Assembly (NCBI GenBank): GCA_948567375.1
Contig: OX419758.1
Location: forward strand, 10,979,001-11,043,000
Origin: Lunularia cruciata
Lineage: Eukaryota; Streptophyta; Marchantiopsida; Lunulariales; Lunulariaceae
Direction of reading: 5' to 3'
Length of the DNA: 64,000 bases
The notes beneath the pieces are model-generated. The model ran no database searches and was not told the DNA's origin. It saw only the letters and a list, made by a program, of their open reading frames with translations. The first letter of the stretch is position 1; each line of letters opens with the position of its first letter. Below are positions 45,123-56,455 of the stretch, piece by piece. Position numbers and translations under genes: made by a program.

Positions 45123-46832
45123 TTAGTCATAGCTTGAATCCTTCAAGACTTGGAAAGTCATTAGATTTTGAACTCCCATAACTGAAACCACCACTTTATC
45201 CATCACCCTTACTGGTTGAACTTGTTGCTTGTTTGCCATGCTCACCACAAATGTTGAAGGTCTTGAGGGTATCATACCCAACTTCTTCATCAACCTTTCT
45301 GATATGGCATTTACTGCTGATTCTCCATCAACCAATGCATCCTTGATGTTGTGACCATTCACTCTCACATCAATCTTGGAGGCATATTCACAAGCTTCCC
45401 ATGGTGCTGGATTGGCATCCACCACCCCCATTGATACTAGAGCTTTTGCCTTCTTCTTCCTCTTGCTCCTTGTAGAACTCAAACAACCTCTAAACTCCTT
45501 TCTCAAGGTAGGGTTCAAAGCAATCAATTGGCACATTGTGATGTTAGCCTTGTGACTACCAACATCCTCCAACACATTGTAGTTCCATTGTTGCTTTGAG
45601 ATCAAGAAGTCCTCCATCCCCAACTTCTTCCTTGGAGTCTTTGTTGTTGATGTTATTGAGGTGCAAGTGCTCCTAGTAGACATAGGAGTAACCTTGCTTG
45701 GAGTATATCCTTGAGAAGAGTGAACATCCTCTACAAAACAAGCTCTCTTCTTCTTTTGTGCCAAAAGCTCCAAATTAAGACCCTTGGAGTTTGAGCACTC
45801 TCCCTTCTCATACTTGCTCTCAACCACATCTATGGATGCTATCTCCTTACCTTTGTTTGGATAAGGAGCCACTTGGGTTTCAATACCTCCCTCTTTTCCT
45901 CTATTGGCTCCCTCATAACCCCTTCCTCCATGGTAAGTGGAATTTGGGCAATTCCTTTGGATATAGCCTCTTCCTCCACAACCAAAACAATTTCTATCAT
46001 TGAAATTGTTGGCTGGTTGGCCTCCTCTATATGGATAGTTTCCATAACTCCTAGGCCCTCTCCCTACATTTTGATCCACCTCTCTCTTCTCCCATAGTTG
46101 CACCACATTGATCTTGAGATCTGCAAGTTGTTCTGTGATGGTTTGAAGTGGATCTTTTGGTGGAGGTGCAAGAACTAGAGCAACTACTACTTGTGGTGTA
46201 ACCTTTGCCACCAAAGTATCAAAAGTTCCACCATACTTGTAGCCTTGAGGAGGATGCACAACCTCCTTCACCACCAAATCACTCTCATCCCCTTCCAAAC
46301 TCTCCTCCATACAAATTGCAATCTTGATAGCTTCAACCTTGGAAGAAGGTTTCTCATATCTCACCTTGTTCCTAATTTGTGGTCTCAATCTTCCCAGAAA
46401 ATTCTTGGTGAGCATGGCCCCTATGCCAATCATGGTAGTCTTCACATCATCTCCACCCTTCCTCAACACTATGCAAAATCTAGACTCTAACTTTTCCACT
46501 CTTTCCACATAGACTCTCACTTTCTCTCTATCTCGTTGCTTGAGAAATGTTACCTCACTCATCAATCTCTCATAACTCTCATCAGGAAGAAAGTTTTCAA
46601 TGAGCTCTGAAGTAAAAGTCTCCCAAGACTCCTCTTCCCCATCTCTCCTCTCTCTCTTTTGGTATTCTGACTCATACCATGTAAGTGTTGCATCCTCAAA
46701 GAAATCTGGTAATAATGAGGCCCACTCATTCTTCCTCCTCTCATTGTTTCCCATGCAAGCTCTCTTGAAGCTTCTCACAAAGGCCTCCATATTTTCTCCA
46801 TCCTTGCCAAAGAAAACCGGAAGTTTCCTCAT
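45123..46832 (-). CDS. gag: Gag-protease polyprotein, 569 aa open frame (family 3, minus element)
   Basis: A continuous frame starting MRKLPVFFGKDGENMEAFVR. The retrotransposon Gag core follows (WYESEYQKRE, ENFLPDESYERLMSEVTFLK, RLRPQIRNKVRYEKP; residues about 50-190). The zinc knuckle at about 270-290 reads CFGCGGRGYIQRNC, with Tyr replacing the zinc-binding His. The C-terminal part begins a retropepsin: ALVDGESAVNAISERLMKKL, where the family has DGGSA. The frame stops at 45123 before the rest of the protease. It is the longest open retroelement frame in the window, but both motif losses argue against function. Confidence 0.8.
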   Translation of the reverse strand: MRKLPVFFGKDGENMEAFVRSFKRACMGNNERRKNEWASLLPDFFEDATLTWYESEYQKRERRDGEEESWETFTSELIENFLPDESYERLMSEVTFLKQRDREKVRVYVERVEKLESRFCIVLRKGGDDVKTTMIGIGAMLTKNFLGRLRPQIRNKVRYEKPSSKVEAIKIAICMEESLEGDESDLVVKEVVHPPQGYKYGGTFDTLVAKVTPQVVVALVLAPPPKDPLQTITEQLADLKINVVQLWEKREVDQNVGRGPRSYGNYPYRGGQPANNFNDRNCFGCGGRGYIQRNCPNSTYHGGRGYEGANRGKEGGIETQVAPYPNKGKEIASIDVVESKYEKGECSNSKGLNLELLAQKKKRACFVEDVHSSQGYTPSKVTPMSTRSTCTSITSTTKTPRKKLGMEDFLISKQQWNYNVLEDVGSHKANITMCQLIALNPTLRKEFRGCLSSTRSKRKKKAKALVSMGVVDANPAPWEACEYASKIDVRVNGHNIKDALVDGESAVNAISERLMKKLGMIPSRPSTFVVSMANKQQVQPVRVMDKVVVSVMGVQNLMTFQVLKDSSYD

Positions 46833-47059
46833 CTTAACCTCTCACTATCTTTCTTTTTCTCAATTTTTTTTCTTTTCTTTTCTCTCACACCATAACTAAT
46901 AGAGTATGTACATGAATAACACCATTTGAGAGTAATTCACCCTAGGGAATACAAAAGGCTCAGGTTGCTCCAAGATTTCTATAGCAACATCAAATCCTAG
47001 AGTGCATATTAATCGAATCCTCATGGATAGTTTATCCATAAGTTGAAAGATGATCTCCA

Positions 47060-47700
47060 TCACTTATCTTGAAAACTAGCTGATGAAGTTGGTAGTATTT
47101 CTATAGTTTTACTAATAGTCTCTCCAAGATCCTTCACCAAAGTCTCCAAAAGTGATTTTACTCCACTACACTCATGTCCTTTTGGAAGTCCTTCAACTCC
47201 ACAAACCTCACACAACTCCTTGGTCTTAGATTGTCTCCCTCCCAATCTTGGTGAAGAAGGTCCAACATGCAAACCCAAGTCAAGTAAGCCTCTCCTTTCC
47301 CTCAATCTCTTGCTTTCAAAGGTCAATGGACATAACCTTGCCTTATGTCCCTTCTCTCCACATAGAAGGCACTTAGACTCACTCTTTCCTCCAAGTGGTG
47401 TAGGTTTTTGGATCCTCTCAACACTCTCTTCAAATTCTATTGTAAACTCTCTTTTCCTCAAATCCACCCCTAAAATCACCTCAAACCCTTTGGGAACCTT
47501 GCATAGTCTCAATTTCCACTCTTTGATGACCCTCCATGTTCCCAAGATGAATCTAAACACTCAAACATACTTTTTGTTACTCTCAAACTCCTCATGCATG
47601 AGATCTCAACTCTCCAGAATTGACCCTTCCTCACAATTTCACTCAAATCTCTCAACTTGTATATGAAAGTCCTTTGAAATTTTGCACATGTGATCAAAAC
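47060..47700 (-). pseudogene. Extra zinc-knuckle ORF upstream of gag (family 3)
   Basis: The open part (47560-47060, about 166 codons) contains ILGVDLRKREFTIEFEESVE, a perfect CX2CX4HX4C knuckle CLLCGEKGHKARLC, and a second Cys cluster CEVCGVEGLPKGHEC. Sequence up to about 47700 continues the frame with breaks. The plus element carries the same ORF at 40860-41450. It lies between the LTR and gag, apart from gag's own knuckle. Knuckles bind single-stranded nucleic acid; the job of this extra protein is unknown. Confidence 0.6.
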
Positions 47701-48399
47701 TCCATAGTGTTCTTCCCCGAAAAATTTCAGATCTTTTCATTGATCCATTTGGCCTAGACACCTTTCTATTCAGCACACATATTTCAGATTTGGTCTACAA
47801 AATACCCCCTTCACTTCAAAAATTCATTACTCCTTGCAAAAGAATGATCTCTCTCTAATTTTTAAGGCAAAAAATAGGATACAATGCTCTGAATTTTCTT
47901 GGAAATTTTCACAACAATCCACTAAAAATTGAAGAAATGGCAGACTCTCTAAAAGTTTCCAAAGAGCATGCAGTTGAGAGAGCAGTTTACCCTATCAACT
48001 TTCAAAAATTCTAACCCATTGCACATATTAGCTCTCACAATAATTTTAAGTGTGCTAACTGAAAAATAACCCAAGCTTCTATGTATAGAAATTTCAAGTC
48101 CAGATCTCAAACTTGAGATTTTGCCCAAGATCACCTTAATCCCCAAAATCTGCAATCCACCTCACACAATCTCTCCAAATCCTCTCATGTGTACAAGATG
48201 TACAAAATCACTTCAAAGACATGATAATGAACTACAGGATATAAAATGGATCTTGGTTCTCTAACATAAGTTCAGCCCTCTCCTCTCCTCATGTTCTTTC
48301 CAAGTGAGCTCTCATAGCCTCCTTTTGTCTAATGTAGAATTGAACGTGGAACATTATCTTGCCTTCTAGAGAGGTCCTGACAACGGAACCAAAAATGTG

Positions 48400-49075
48400 A
48401 GTTGGCTTCTCTCTCACTCAGGATGAACCTCTGATGGTTATTATGGTAGTGCACCATAGACTAAGAAGGCAAGGAACCCCAACTCCATCATATTCCTCCA
48501 AGGCTAACACTCCAAGACTCAAGATATTGCTCACTAGAGAACTCAATGAGAGAGAGATAGTTGCAAATGAAAGGATGATGAGTATCTCCTCACCCCTTTT
48601 TTATATACTTGTGAAATAGTTACGTACCAAAGTTACTAATTACCGTAGTAACTCAAGTTACTAGGCTAAAAGTCAAGTAAAGTCAAAAAATAGAAAGGAA
48701 TATCCATTCACATTAGCATATTCCACTAGCATGTGATCCTATCTTCACCCAACCACTAAGTCAAGGATTCCTTCACATAGGTTATCCTTGGACTATAGAA
48801 GAATCCAAAATAAAAAGGCTTGCGGGCCCAAGAGTTCTCAACTCTTTCCTCAAAGCAAAACACCTAGGAATAATACCAAGTCAACACACTAGAATCCAAA
48901 ATAGAGGTGCTCATCTTTTCCACCTCCTCTAAAGTAAGGTTCCTTCTATCTTAGCTATGAATAACTCTAGCTAATCATTACTTATGTAGAACCATCCTTT
49001 GTCTCTATATAAATAATATCTCTCAAGTACTTGTAATACCAAGCTAAATATCACAATACCACACACATGCACAAA
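48400..49075 (-). repeat. 5' LTR, family 3 minus-strand element
   Basis: Inverted copy of 39426-40128. Its outer end stops at ATGCACAAA (49067-49075), lacking about 11 terminal bases. The primer-site-like TTGGTTCCGTTGTCAGGA (minus strand) lies just inside, near 48371-48395. Confidence 0.7.
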
Positions 49076-49680
49076 AGCATACAGTGCTTGTGGTTTGAGC
49101 TTAATTTCAAGTATCAATTTTGTGTTTGTGTTTGGGAGTGTGTGGAGAATTTCAAAGTGCAAATCAAAGTGCTTGTTGGATGTGGGATTCCACAACCTTG
49201 ATCTTGATTCTGTGTGTTTGATCCTGAGTGAAGTGCAATCAGAGCAATGCCTTGACAGATTTAAGAGGAATTGTAGTGTTGGTAGTATTTTGCATTTGTG
49301 ATGCAGTACAAAGTTGATGTGAATCAATTTTGATCAAGGAAGTTTTGCCTTTATTGGAAGGGTGGAACATAATTTTGAGGTGAAGTTGTTTTGCAATGAA
49401 GTGCCATCTTCGGGAGAATTTGAATCATCACAATCAAGATTTGTTTGGGTAGAATTTGCTAAGTTGTGATTATGGTACCTGAATTTGTGACAAGTTGTCA
49501 ATATTGTGAGCTTGTTACTCTCTTTTGGGTGTAGTTGGTACTTGAGAGATTAAAGACACAACCAAGAAGAACTACATGTTATTGTTTGCTTTGTATTTGG
49601 ACATTTCTGACTAGTATCTCTACGGGAATAAACTTTACTTACTTGATTACCGCAAAAGTGATATTTGTTGGGTTTTCATA
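49076..49680 (+). mobile_element. Coiled-coil giant element, copy 4, 3' end
   Basis: Matches the last ~610 bp of copy 3 (about 56510-57120), ending ...GTGATATTTGTTGGGTTTTCATA at 49680. The upstream TATA box and ORF are absent. No target duplication is found with the 39236 end. Confidence 0.75.
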
Positions 49681-50464
49681 GAGAGAAAGCTTTGAGAGAA
49701 TTGAGTTTGCATGTGATAGGCCCTAGATCTTGATTTGATAGAGAATGAGAGGAAATCTTACAGTTGAGTTTGCTTGGATAGTGATAGATGAAGAGAGAAA
49801 TGTTTGCAACTAAATTGACCTAGATAGGACATGAAAGTGAGAGAGAACATGCTAGAAACCCAAGATTGAAGTTTATTGTAATTGTTCTTTTCTTGTGCTT
49901 ATTTGATTGTTGTAGAAACTTAGGATAAATCAATGTGTAACGTGGAATTGGAGGCTTTCCCTTTTGAATTGGACCTATAAATAGTAAGACAAGGGCATTT
50001 TGCAAACTATATGGCTGTAGTGAATGAATGATTATTGTGTATTATGAAGAGTGTCAAGAAGAATGATTCCATTCTTGGAGCTCCCGGTCCGGTACGTGTA
50101 GACATATCATGTTGTTGATTTGTTTGCTCTGAAATGAGTCTGGCCGTAGCTTGAGACCTGCCAAACAAACCCCACCAGATCCGAAAACCTCAAACCTAAA
50201 ATTTAACAGAACATGACAGACCTTAGTGGTACATGAGGTCCAACATTAACCCAAGAGACTAAGCACAAACAGCCCTACAAAGAGACTATAGATAGAAGTA
50301 ACTATGGGCAAGCTGCTCCATAAAAAGAAGGAAACTGCAATCAAATGAAAGTGTAGAGCTTGTGGCAGACTGCAAGGAACCTTCCAATTTATCAACAAAT
50401 AGTGCAACCTAAGTGCAAGCAGCTAGGTGCTCGGTGCACTCTCAAGACCATCCAATCCCCTTGA
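49681..50464. other. Unassigned sequence between coiled-coil copy 4 and gypsy copy 3
   Basis: No protein-like frame or match to the other families in the window was seen. It may belong to another old element. Confidence 0.5.
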
Positions 50465-51060
50465 CACCATAATATCTCCCAAAACACACCAAAACGGGGA
50501 TCTTGAAGACCCAAACCTCAATCAACATGTGTATGTCCTTGACATGGCCATCCAAAAATCACCAAATGAATAGGCCCATGTCTCTCTAGACCATCAGCCC
50601 CCAACAAGGAAATGTCTATTGGTAGGGCCTTTGGTAACCCTTGACTACTGACATCAATAATAACTCAAGATACCAATAGGCCAAGTGTGCCACATGATGG
50701 AAAGAGACTTGTCTAGCAATCTCATCTCTCTCCACATACAAGTATCTCTGTATTTATATATCCACTTGCAGTACCGTAGCTATTCAAGTGCTAATCTCAT
50801 CAAATAACTCCAACAGACATACTCCCTCTATTGGATATTGCCAAGCAATGAGTGTGGTATCCAGAGGTGTCAAGGTAATTGACTCTAGAAGCTCATCCTC
50901 ACAATGGCTTCCTAGTGGCATAAAGGCTTCACTCCAAGCCTATTGCACTAATTAATTTGCATGTTGCCACAATGCCTCTTCTTACCTCCACAATGGAACA
51001 TCCAAGGTGGATGGAACAATCTTATTCATACTCCAAATTTGAGTGATCTCCTCTAGTATT
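50465..51060 (-). pseudogene. DNMT fragment, motifs I-IV (gypsy copy 3)
   Basis: Motif I is LLELFDEIST then a stop (about 50785-50820), so it is damaged. Motif IV is intact: VIFGWPCQGHTH (about 50537-50575), with the catalytic Cys and Gln that copy 1 lost to a TAG. The domain ends at the deletion junction at 50465. The flanking linker towards the protease matches copies 1 and 2. Confidence 0.8.
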
Positions 51061-51299
51061 GGAGTATCCTTTGCATGGAGGTTCCCCTCCAATAAGTCAC
51101 CAAGCCAAATAACAACACCACTAAAAGCTGAACGTGATGCCACAATGGTTTTGGACTATAGTGAGCCAAGATTACCACTACTAAAGTGTATTGTAGGCAA
51201 CATACTCATCCCTCACCAAACTGCCAACCTGGTCTATAGGAGGTTGTCTCCTCCCAATAGTCAATATTTAAACCCATGGGGTACAACACTACTCCCTCA

Positions 51300-51620
51300 A
51301 CTAATATATCATATGACTCAACCACTATCACAATGGCTTGAGCTCTCACCACAAAGCTATCAATCGGATGATTGGGCTAAATCTAAACAACAAGCTCTCT
51401 ACATGTGATATACTATAGAACACCACCACCAAGAGATGTCTGGATCTAAAATGGACATCTTTCCACATCGGTCTTCTATAACTCCAGACCAATAACTGCA
51501 GCCTTATCCAACATAAGAGGCTACACACCAGAGTCCAATAAGACCCTTGGTGGTGTATAGACCTTCCTTGAAGGTCCCACCAAACAAAAATTCCTCCTCT
51601 AGTTATCCAACAAGACAACC
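51300..51620 (-). pseudogene. pol: Aspartic protease (gypsy copy 3)
   Basis: The active-site region near 51510-51545 reads RVLLDSGV-like sequence (TTATTGGACTCTGG on the minus strand), matching copy 1's DSGA block. Frames are broken in several places. Confidence 0.7.
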
Positions 51621-53118
51621 ATAGGTGTAAACCGTGCTCACTCAAAGGTTGGTATAGTTGGTTATTCCTCCAATCTAGCCGTTTGCTGCTTGCCATAAAT
51701 CACTAGTAGTTGAGCAAATCTCATGCTCTTCAACCAATTCAACTCCACTATTAACCACCTCTGCTCTAGTAGTGGGGACCACATCATCCCTACTCTCACA
51801 AAGAGTGCAGCCAATTGGAACATTGGGGCTGGGTCAACTCCCAATGTAAAGATATCATTGGCTGAAAATAATGGACAATACATAATCAACTTAGCCGCCT
51901 CCAACATTGTGCTAGATGGAGTCTATGCAATAGTAGGTGGTTGACTAGTCGGTACTATGTCATGCACCTCATCACCACCTACTACACCTACACTAGGACG
52001 TTTAGGAGCCATGGATGATATCTATAGGGCCTCAAAGAGCATGAAAGATTGTGGAAGTTTAGCATATCTCCCAACCTCTCCTCTTTATGGGTCCAACTCC
52101 ACTAATGTTCCTCTAGGCTCTGGAGCATATACTGCACTCCTGGTCACTACGGCAGATGCGTCCACTTGTGCTGCTCCGCACATGAAATCCAAAGCGTCTC
52201 TATCACCAATATATGAGGTAGGAGCCTCAACACCCAAATCTGATCTCCTCTAAGCTATGGCCATGCTAGCCAATTTTTGCTCCAACTACTCAATGCAAGT
52301 AGCCATGGCTATATTAGAAGTAAGGGTAGGTTTTGCACCCCTACTAGGTGTGGATCCTCTACCACCATCTCTACCACCTTGTCCTCCATGACTTAGAGCT
52401 CCTCTACCACCTGCCATAGCAGCTCTACCACTCCGAGTGTAAGTCAAAGCATTGGTCATTGGTGTGACTAAATTTGTGGCAATGCTCACACTGTCTCTGT
52501 GTTGGCTATGATGCACCAGAGATATCAAGTCTTGAGTGCACTCTCTCCTATGATGAGGTCCACCACAAGTCCAACAAGCAACACCACCACTCATTGGCTT
52601 CTACTAACTCAAAAATGAAGGTAAAGCTCTAGCCACACTGGGCCCTCCACTCGCTCCATAGGATCTAGGCTGTTTGCTCTATCCTTAGAAACCAACATGG
52701 CATGGTGTACTTTGCTACACTCTAGAAGAAGTAACAATTGTGGATGAGATCTCCCTACCAAATCCAAACGTCACCACTTTCTCCTCCACCATGTTGAGCT
52801 CAATATGCTCAACCAAACCAAAGACCACTGCCAAAGTAGGCAAAGTAGCCTATAGCAATGTAGCATCACAAACTCTATGTTGCAACTCCTTGTCCAATAC
52901 CTCTCAATAACTCCTTGAGTAAATTGATCAGCCGTCTCATGCGAGTGTATGCCTTGCATAGGCTCTCTCCAGCCTTTCGTTGGAACTCCTACAAGCTTCT
53001 CAACTTGTCAATCCGCACTCCTTGGTAGTTCTGCCTCAAACATTGGAAGAACTCCACCATGGCAGTAAACCCGATACTACACCACCTCTTGAAGTAGTGC
53101 CTCCATTCATAGTAGCAC
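51621..53118 (-). pseudogene. gag: Gag, C-terminal part with zinc knuckle (gypsy copy 3)
   Basis: Contains GGVACWTCGGPHHRRECTQD (about 52540-52594), the first knuckle of copy 1; the second is degraded. The linker LIMYCPLFSANDIFTLGVDP (about 51825-51890) matches copy 1. The frame ends at 53118, where coiled-coil copy 3 is inserted. Confidence 0.75.
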
Positions 53119-53649
53119 TGTGGTACCCATATTTTTTTGTTTTGTTTGGTTTTATTAAAGTTGTGAAGAAGAAGTGAATTGAGAAAGCCAAATAACAAAG
53201 GAAAGAATAGACTTGTGTGTCTTGGGAGTAAACCTGAAGAAGTCAACTTGGGGTTGGGAACCAAAAATACTCAAATGGGGTTACGAAGAGACACATCTGA
53301 AGAAGGGCATTTTTGGACTGGGAAGCAAAGGCCAATACAAAGATGGTGTAACAACCTTTTTGCATGTCAGGCTAGGCAAGAAAGTACACTTCAAGAAACG
53401 GCGGAGGTAGGAGAATAATACCTTGACAATGACAAGACACCAACACGTAGAAGAAGTGTGAGTAGATTTTGAAATTGACTAAAGAATGACTGCACTTTGG
53501 GGTATTATAAAATCGCCATTGTGTAGGAGGAAATCAAATATGTCAAGTAAATATCCTGTCCCTCTGAGTAGTCATCCTATAGTAATGCACGTCAAGAAGC
53601 CGATAGAGAGTGAAATTTTTTGAAGTCCAAAAGAGGTTAGAGTGTCACG

Positions 53650-56335
53650 TCTAGGAGAGGAGATAACTTTTTAGTGCTAAAGAACTAGAGAGAAAATCGT
53701 GGCAAAGAAGACTAAGATTGCACTCATAATGAGGAGTTTTGCAATTTGGAGATTAGATATCATAGCTAGGATCAAGGTCTTGAATAGACTTTGAATTACA
53801 TTCCAAGCATGGAACTAGAATTTTAGTTTTCCAAGCATCATGGCAAAGATAGCTGCCAATAATTGTGAGGAATGCTCTAAATTCGAGGGGAAGAGAGGAA
53901 ATTTGGCTCAATGGACTGAGTCGGATTGGAGGTTAGTATTGGGAAAGGAAGCAGGAGAGGCGTCAACTGGAGCCACCTTCTATCAAAAGTGTGATGCTGC
54001 AAAGGAGACCGTTGAATCAGAAACTCATTCTTTGCTTTGCAAACTAACAATGGCTACAAATTGGAGTCCTATTGGGACTCAATCAAGCGGAGCATTGTAG
54101 GAGCAATCATGGCTATGTTCAAACCCAAAAGAATGACATATATCAACATGCAACAAGCAATCTTTTTTCACCAAATGTTTGTAAGAGTGAAGGTGAACTG
54201 GGTGAAGTGCTTCCACCAGCAAACAAGGCAAATAATAGTCAATTGGAGAACCAATTTGCCTCCACATTCCTTCACACCATTTGCAACACATTTCTACTTT
54301 GGATTAAATTTGCTGAGAATGGAGGAGAGGCATCATATGGTGTCACATTTCCATCCTGATCTACAACAAGAAGCAGATGAAGAGGAGCAACAATATATAT
54401 TACAATTATGAGCCAGCAATGATCACTTCATCAGAACAGGACAAAGGGAGATGGTGGAAGAAAGAAGTCCAAAGATGAAGAAGCAGACTAAACCCAAAGA
54501 GGTAGCATTGCCCCAAACACAACAAAAGACCCAAAGACTCAATCTACAAGGTAAGAAGGCGGTGAAGGAGGAGATATAGTATGAAGGAGAGACAAAGTCC
54601 AAAGGAGGAGACTCAAAAGAAGCCGAGCTCACACTACAGAGTGAGGAATTCAGAAGTGAGAGTGTGGTGAAGAGGAAGTTCAACAATCAACTAAAGCGGA
54701 AGAAGATGAGGCATTTCATGCGGTGATTGATTGTATGGAGGGAGGAGATAACCCTTGCTTAAAATTGACCATGGAAGAGATAGATGCAGAGCCAAATTGT
54801 CTGAAGGAGAGACATAGTCCAAAGGAGGAGACTCAAAAGAAGCAAAGCTCACATTGTAGAGTGAGGAATCCGAAAGTGAGAGTGATGGTGAAGGGGAAGT
54901 TCAACAATCAACTAAAGCGGAAGAAGATGAGGCATTTCATGCGGCGATTGTTCGTATGGAGGGAGGAGATGCTTAGAGTTGGCCATGGAAGAGAAGGATG
55001 CAGAGCCAAAGAAGGAAGACCAAAGAGGAGGTAGAAGCAAAGAAGTCAATAATGGTTGAACTTGTAGGTCCGAGCTCAGTCTGTAAGGAAGAAGAAAGCT
55101 CAAAGGCAATATTGCTGAAGGTACAAAGATCAAGACTTTGGGGGAAAGCTATAGCAAAAGAAGCAAAGTGCAAAGACAAAGCCAAAGATGAAGAAGGCTT
55201 TGAGGGAGTAAAGCACTTAACACAAATTGTGACTCCATTGTTGGAGCTGCTGAATATGCAAAAGAAGGTAACCTCCCAAGATTGTATGAAGGTGAAGAAT
55301 GAGTTGTAGGCGGTGAAGTATCTACTAGACAAAGTGAAAGGATTGAAGGAGAGTGTAACCCAAAGAGAAGAAGAAGCTGAGGAACTTTGGGTAGATGTAG
55401 TCTTGAAGAAAAAGGATTTAGAGAACTTGCAAGAGAGTTTCAAGAAGCAAGGAAGAGAGATGCACAGTCAAGCCGTAGAGTGGAAAGAGCAGATGACATT
55501 GCTAGTGAAGATAAAAGAAGAGGTCAATGATGTTTGCATCAAAAGTATTCATGTGAAGGTGATGGTGGCTATAATGGAGGAGGAGTTAGAGAGCCTGAGG
55601 AGAGTACACCCAAAAAAGATCAAGCATGGTAGAGGGAGTTGGCAATCTGACACCAAGAGGAGGAAAAATTGCAAGGCTTGGTTAGAAGTGTTGAGATGCA
55701 TAGTGCTCAGTATGCCAAAGAGAAGATGATGCTTGTTGTTGAGTACAAAGATGAGTTAAAGATGTACCAAAAAGAGTTGAAGGTAGGATGATCTTGGGGG
55801 TATGCATCAGAGTCAATAGGAGAAGTGGTTGGAAGATTGCAAGCAATGCTGAGCATGGAGTCTGAAGGGAGATTGGAGGAAGTGAGCCTGCATGAATTGA
55901 AATTGCTTGGTAGGAAACTTGGAAGAGGAGAGTGAAAGATGTAGATATGAACACTCTTTTGCTTTGTTTGAGAGAAAGAGTAGATAGGAAGATAATTGAG
56001 GTAGGAGACAATATAAGTCTCCAATTAGATTTAGTGAACTCAGAGCTAGAAAGACTTCGGAGTAGTGTGAAGGAGGAAAAGAAGTCCAAAGTAGCAAAAT
56101 TAGAAGTGCAAGTGTCTTTAGAGTTGTCCTCTAAGACATTAGAGAAGAGTGGGTGGAAGATAAAGAGTTAGAAAGGTTACCCTGGACCTCAATTGTAGTT
56201 TGTAGTGAAGAAGTAGTAGAAATAGTGAAGGATTTGGTAGTTGAAGATAGACCCGAAGAAGGAGAAATACTTGGAGGACCATTGGGTTTGGAAGCCAAAG
56301 AAGAGCTAGATATTGGATGGGAGTAGGAATAGATT
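53650..56335 (+). pseudogene. Coiled-coil protein of the giant element (copy 3)
   Basis: N-terminal domain: WTESDWRLVLGKEAG (about 53917-53961), TFYQKCDAAKETVE, then after a frame change NGYKLESYWDSIKRS (54046-54090), QAIFFHQMFVRVKVNW (54151-54200), HSFTPFATHFYFG (about 54265-54305) and PDLQQEADEEEQQY. A Lys/Glu-rich middle follows with a 220-bp tandem duplication. Next come VTPLLELLNMQKKVTSQDCM (about 55227-55290), the best-conserved central block, and about 300 residues of heptad-rich coiled coil up to about 56171. At least five frame shifts or stops. Copies 1, 2 and 3 share all these blocks, so it was once a real protein of about 800-900 residues (estimate). No known family recognised. Confidence 0.7.
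54582..55021 (+). repeat. 220-bp tandem duplication in the coiled-coil ORF of copy 3
   Basis: 54582-54801 and 54802-55021 are near copies; both contain GAGGAGACTCAAAAGAAGC and CAACAATCAACTAAAGCGGA. Copy 1 has one unit. The length is not a multiple of three, so it also shifts the frame. Confidence 0.85.
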
Positions 56336-56445
56336 TGAGATATGAAGAGGAAATTATGAAGACGTGCATTGTCATTTTGGATCTACAAGTTGGAAAAGTT
56401 GTTGTAAGGAATGGTATTTTTGTTAGCAACTTTCAAGGGCTTTGC

Positions 56446-56455
56446 CTATTTAAAG
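56446..56455 (+). promoter_or_regulatory. Putative TATA box of coiled-coil element, copy 3
   Basis: CTATTTAAAG, identical in copy 1 (264-273, minus strand). It lies after the ORF and about 660 bp before the element's 3' end, as expected for an LTR promoter that would drive sequence downstream of the LTR. Confidence 0.45.

Larger units (their letters stand above)
39426..49075. mobile_element. Fold-back composite of two gypsy elements (family 3) in inverted orientation
   Basis: A plus-strand element (39426-about 41835: LTR, leader, start of gag) faces a minus-strand element of the same family (about 41836-49075: LTR fragment, pol, gag, upstream ORF, LTR). The outer ~2.3 kb (39426-41825 and about 46730-49075) are inverted copies. 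Both outer ends are the U3 start of an LTR (TGTAACACCC...ATTTGTGCATG; the right end lacks its last bases). The join near 41835 fuses the plus gag (after GGGCCTTATTATTACC) to a truncated LTR of the minus copy. No target duplication is visible, and the coiled-coil element it interrupts lost its middle. Confidence 0.8.
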
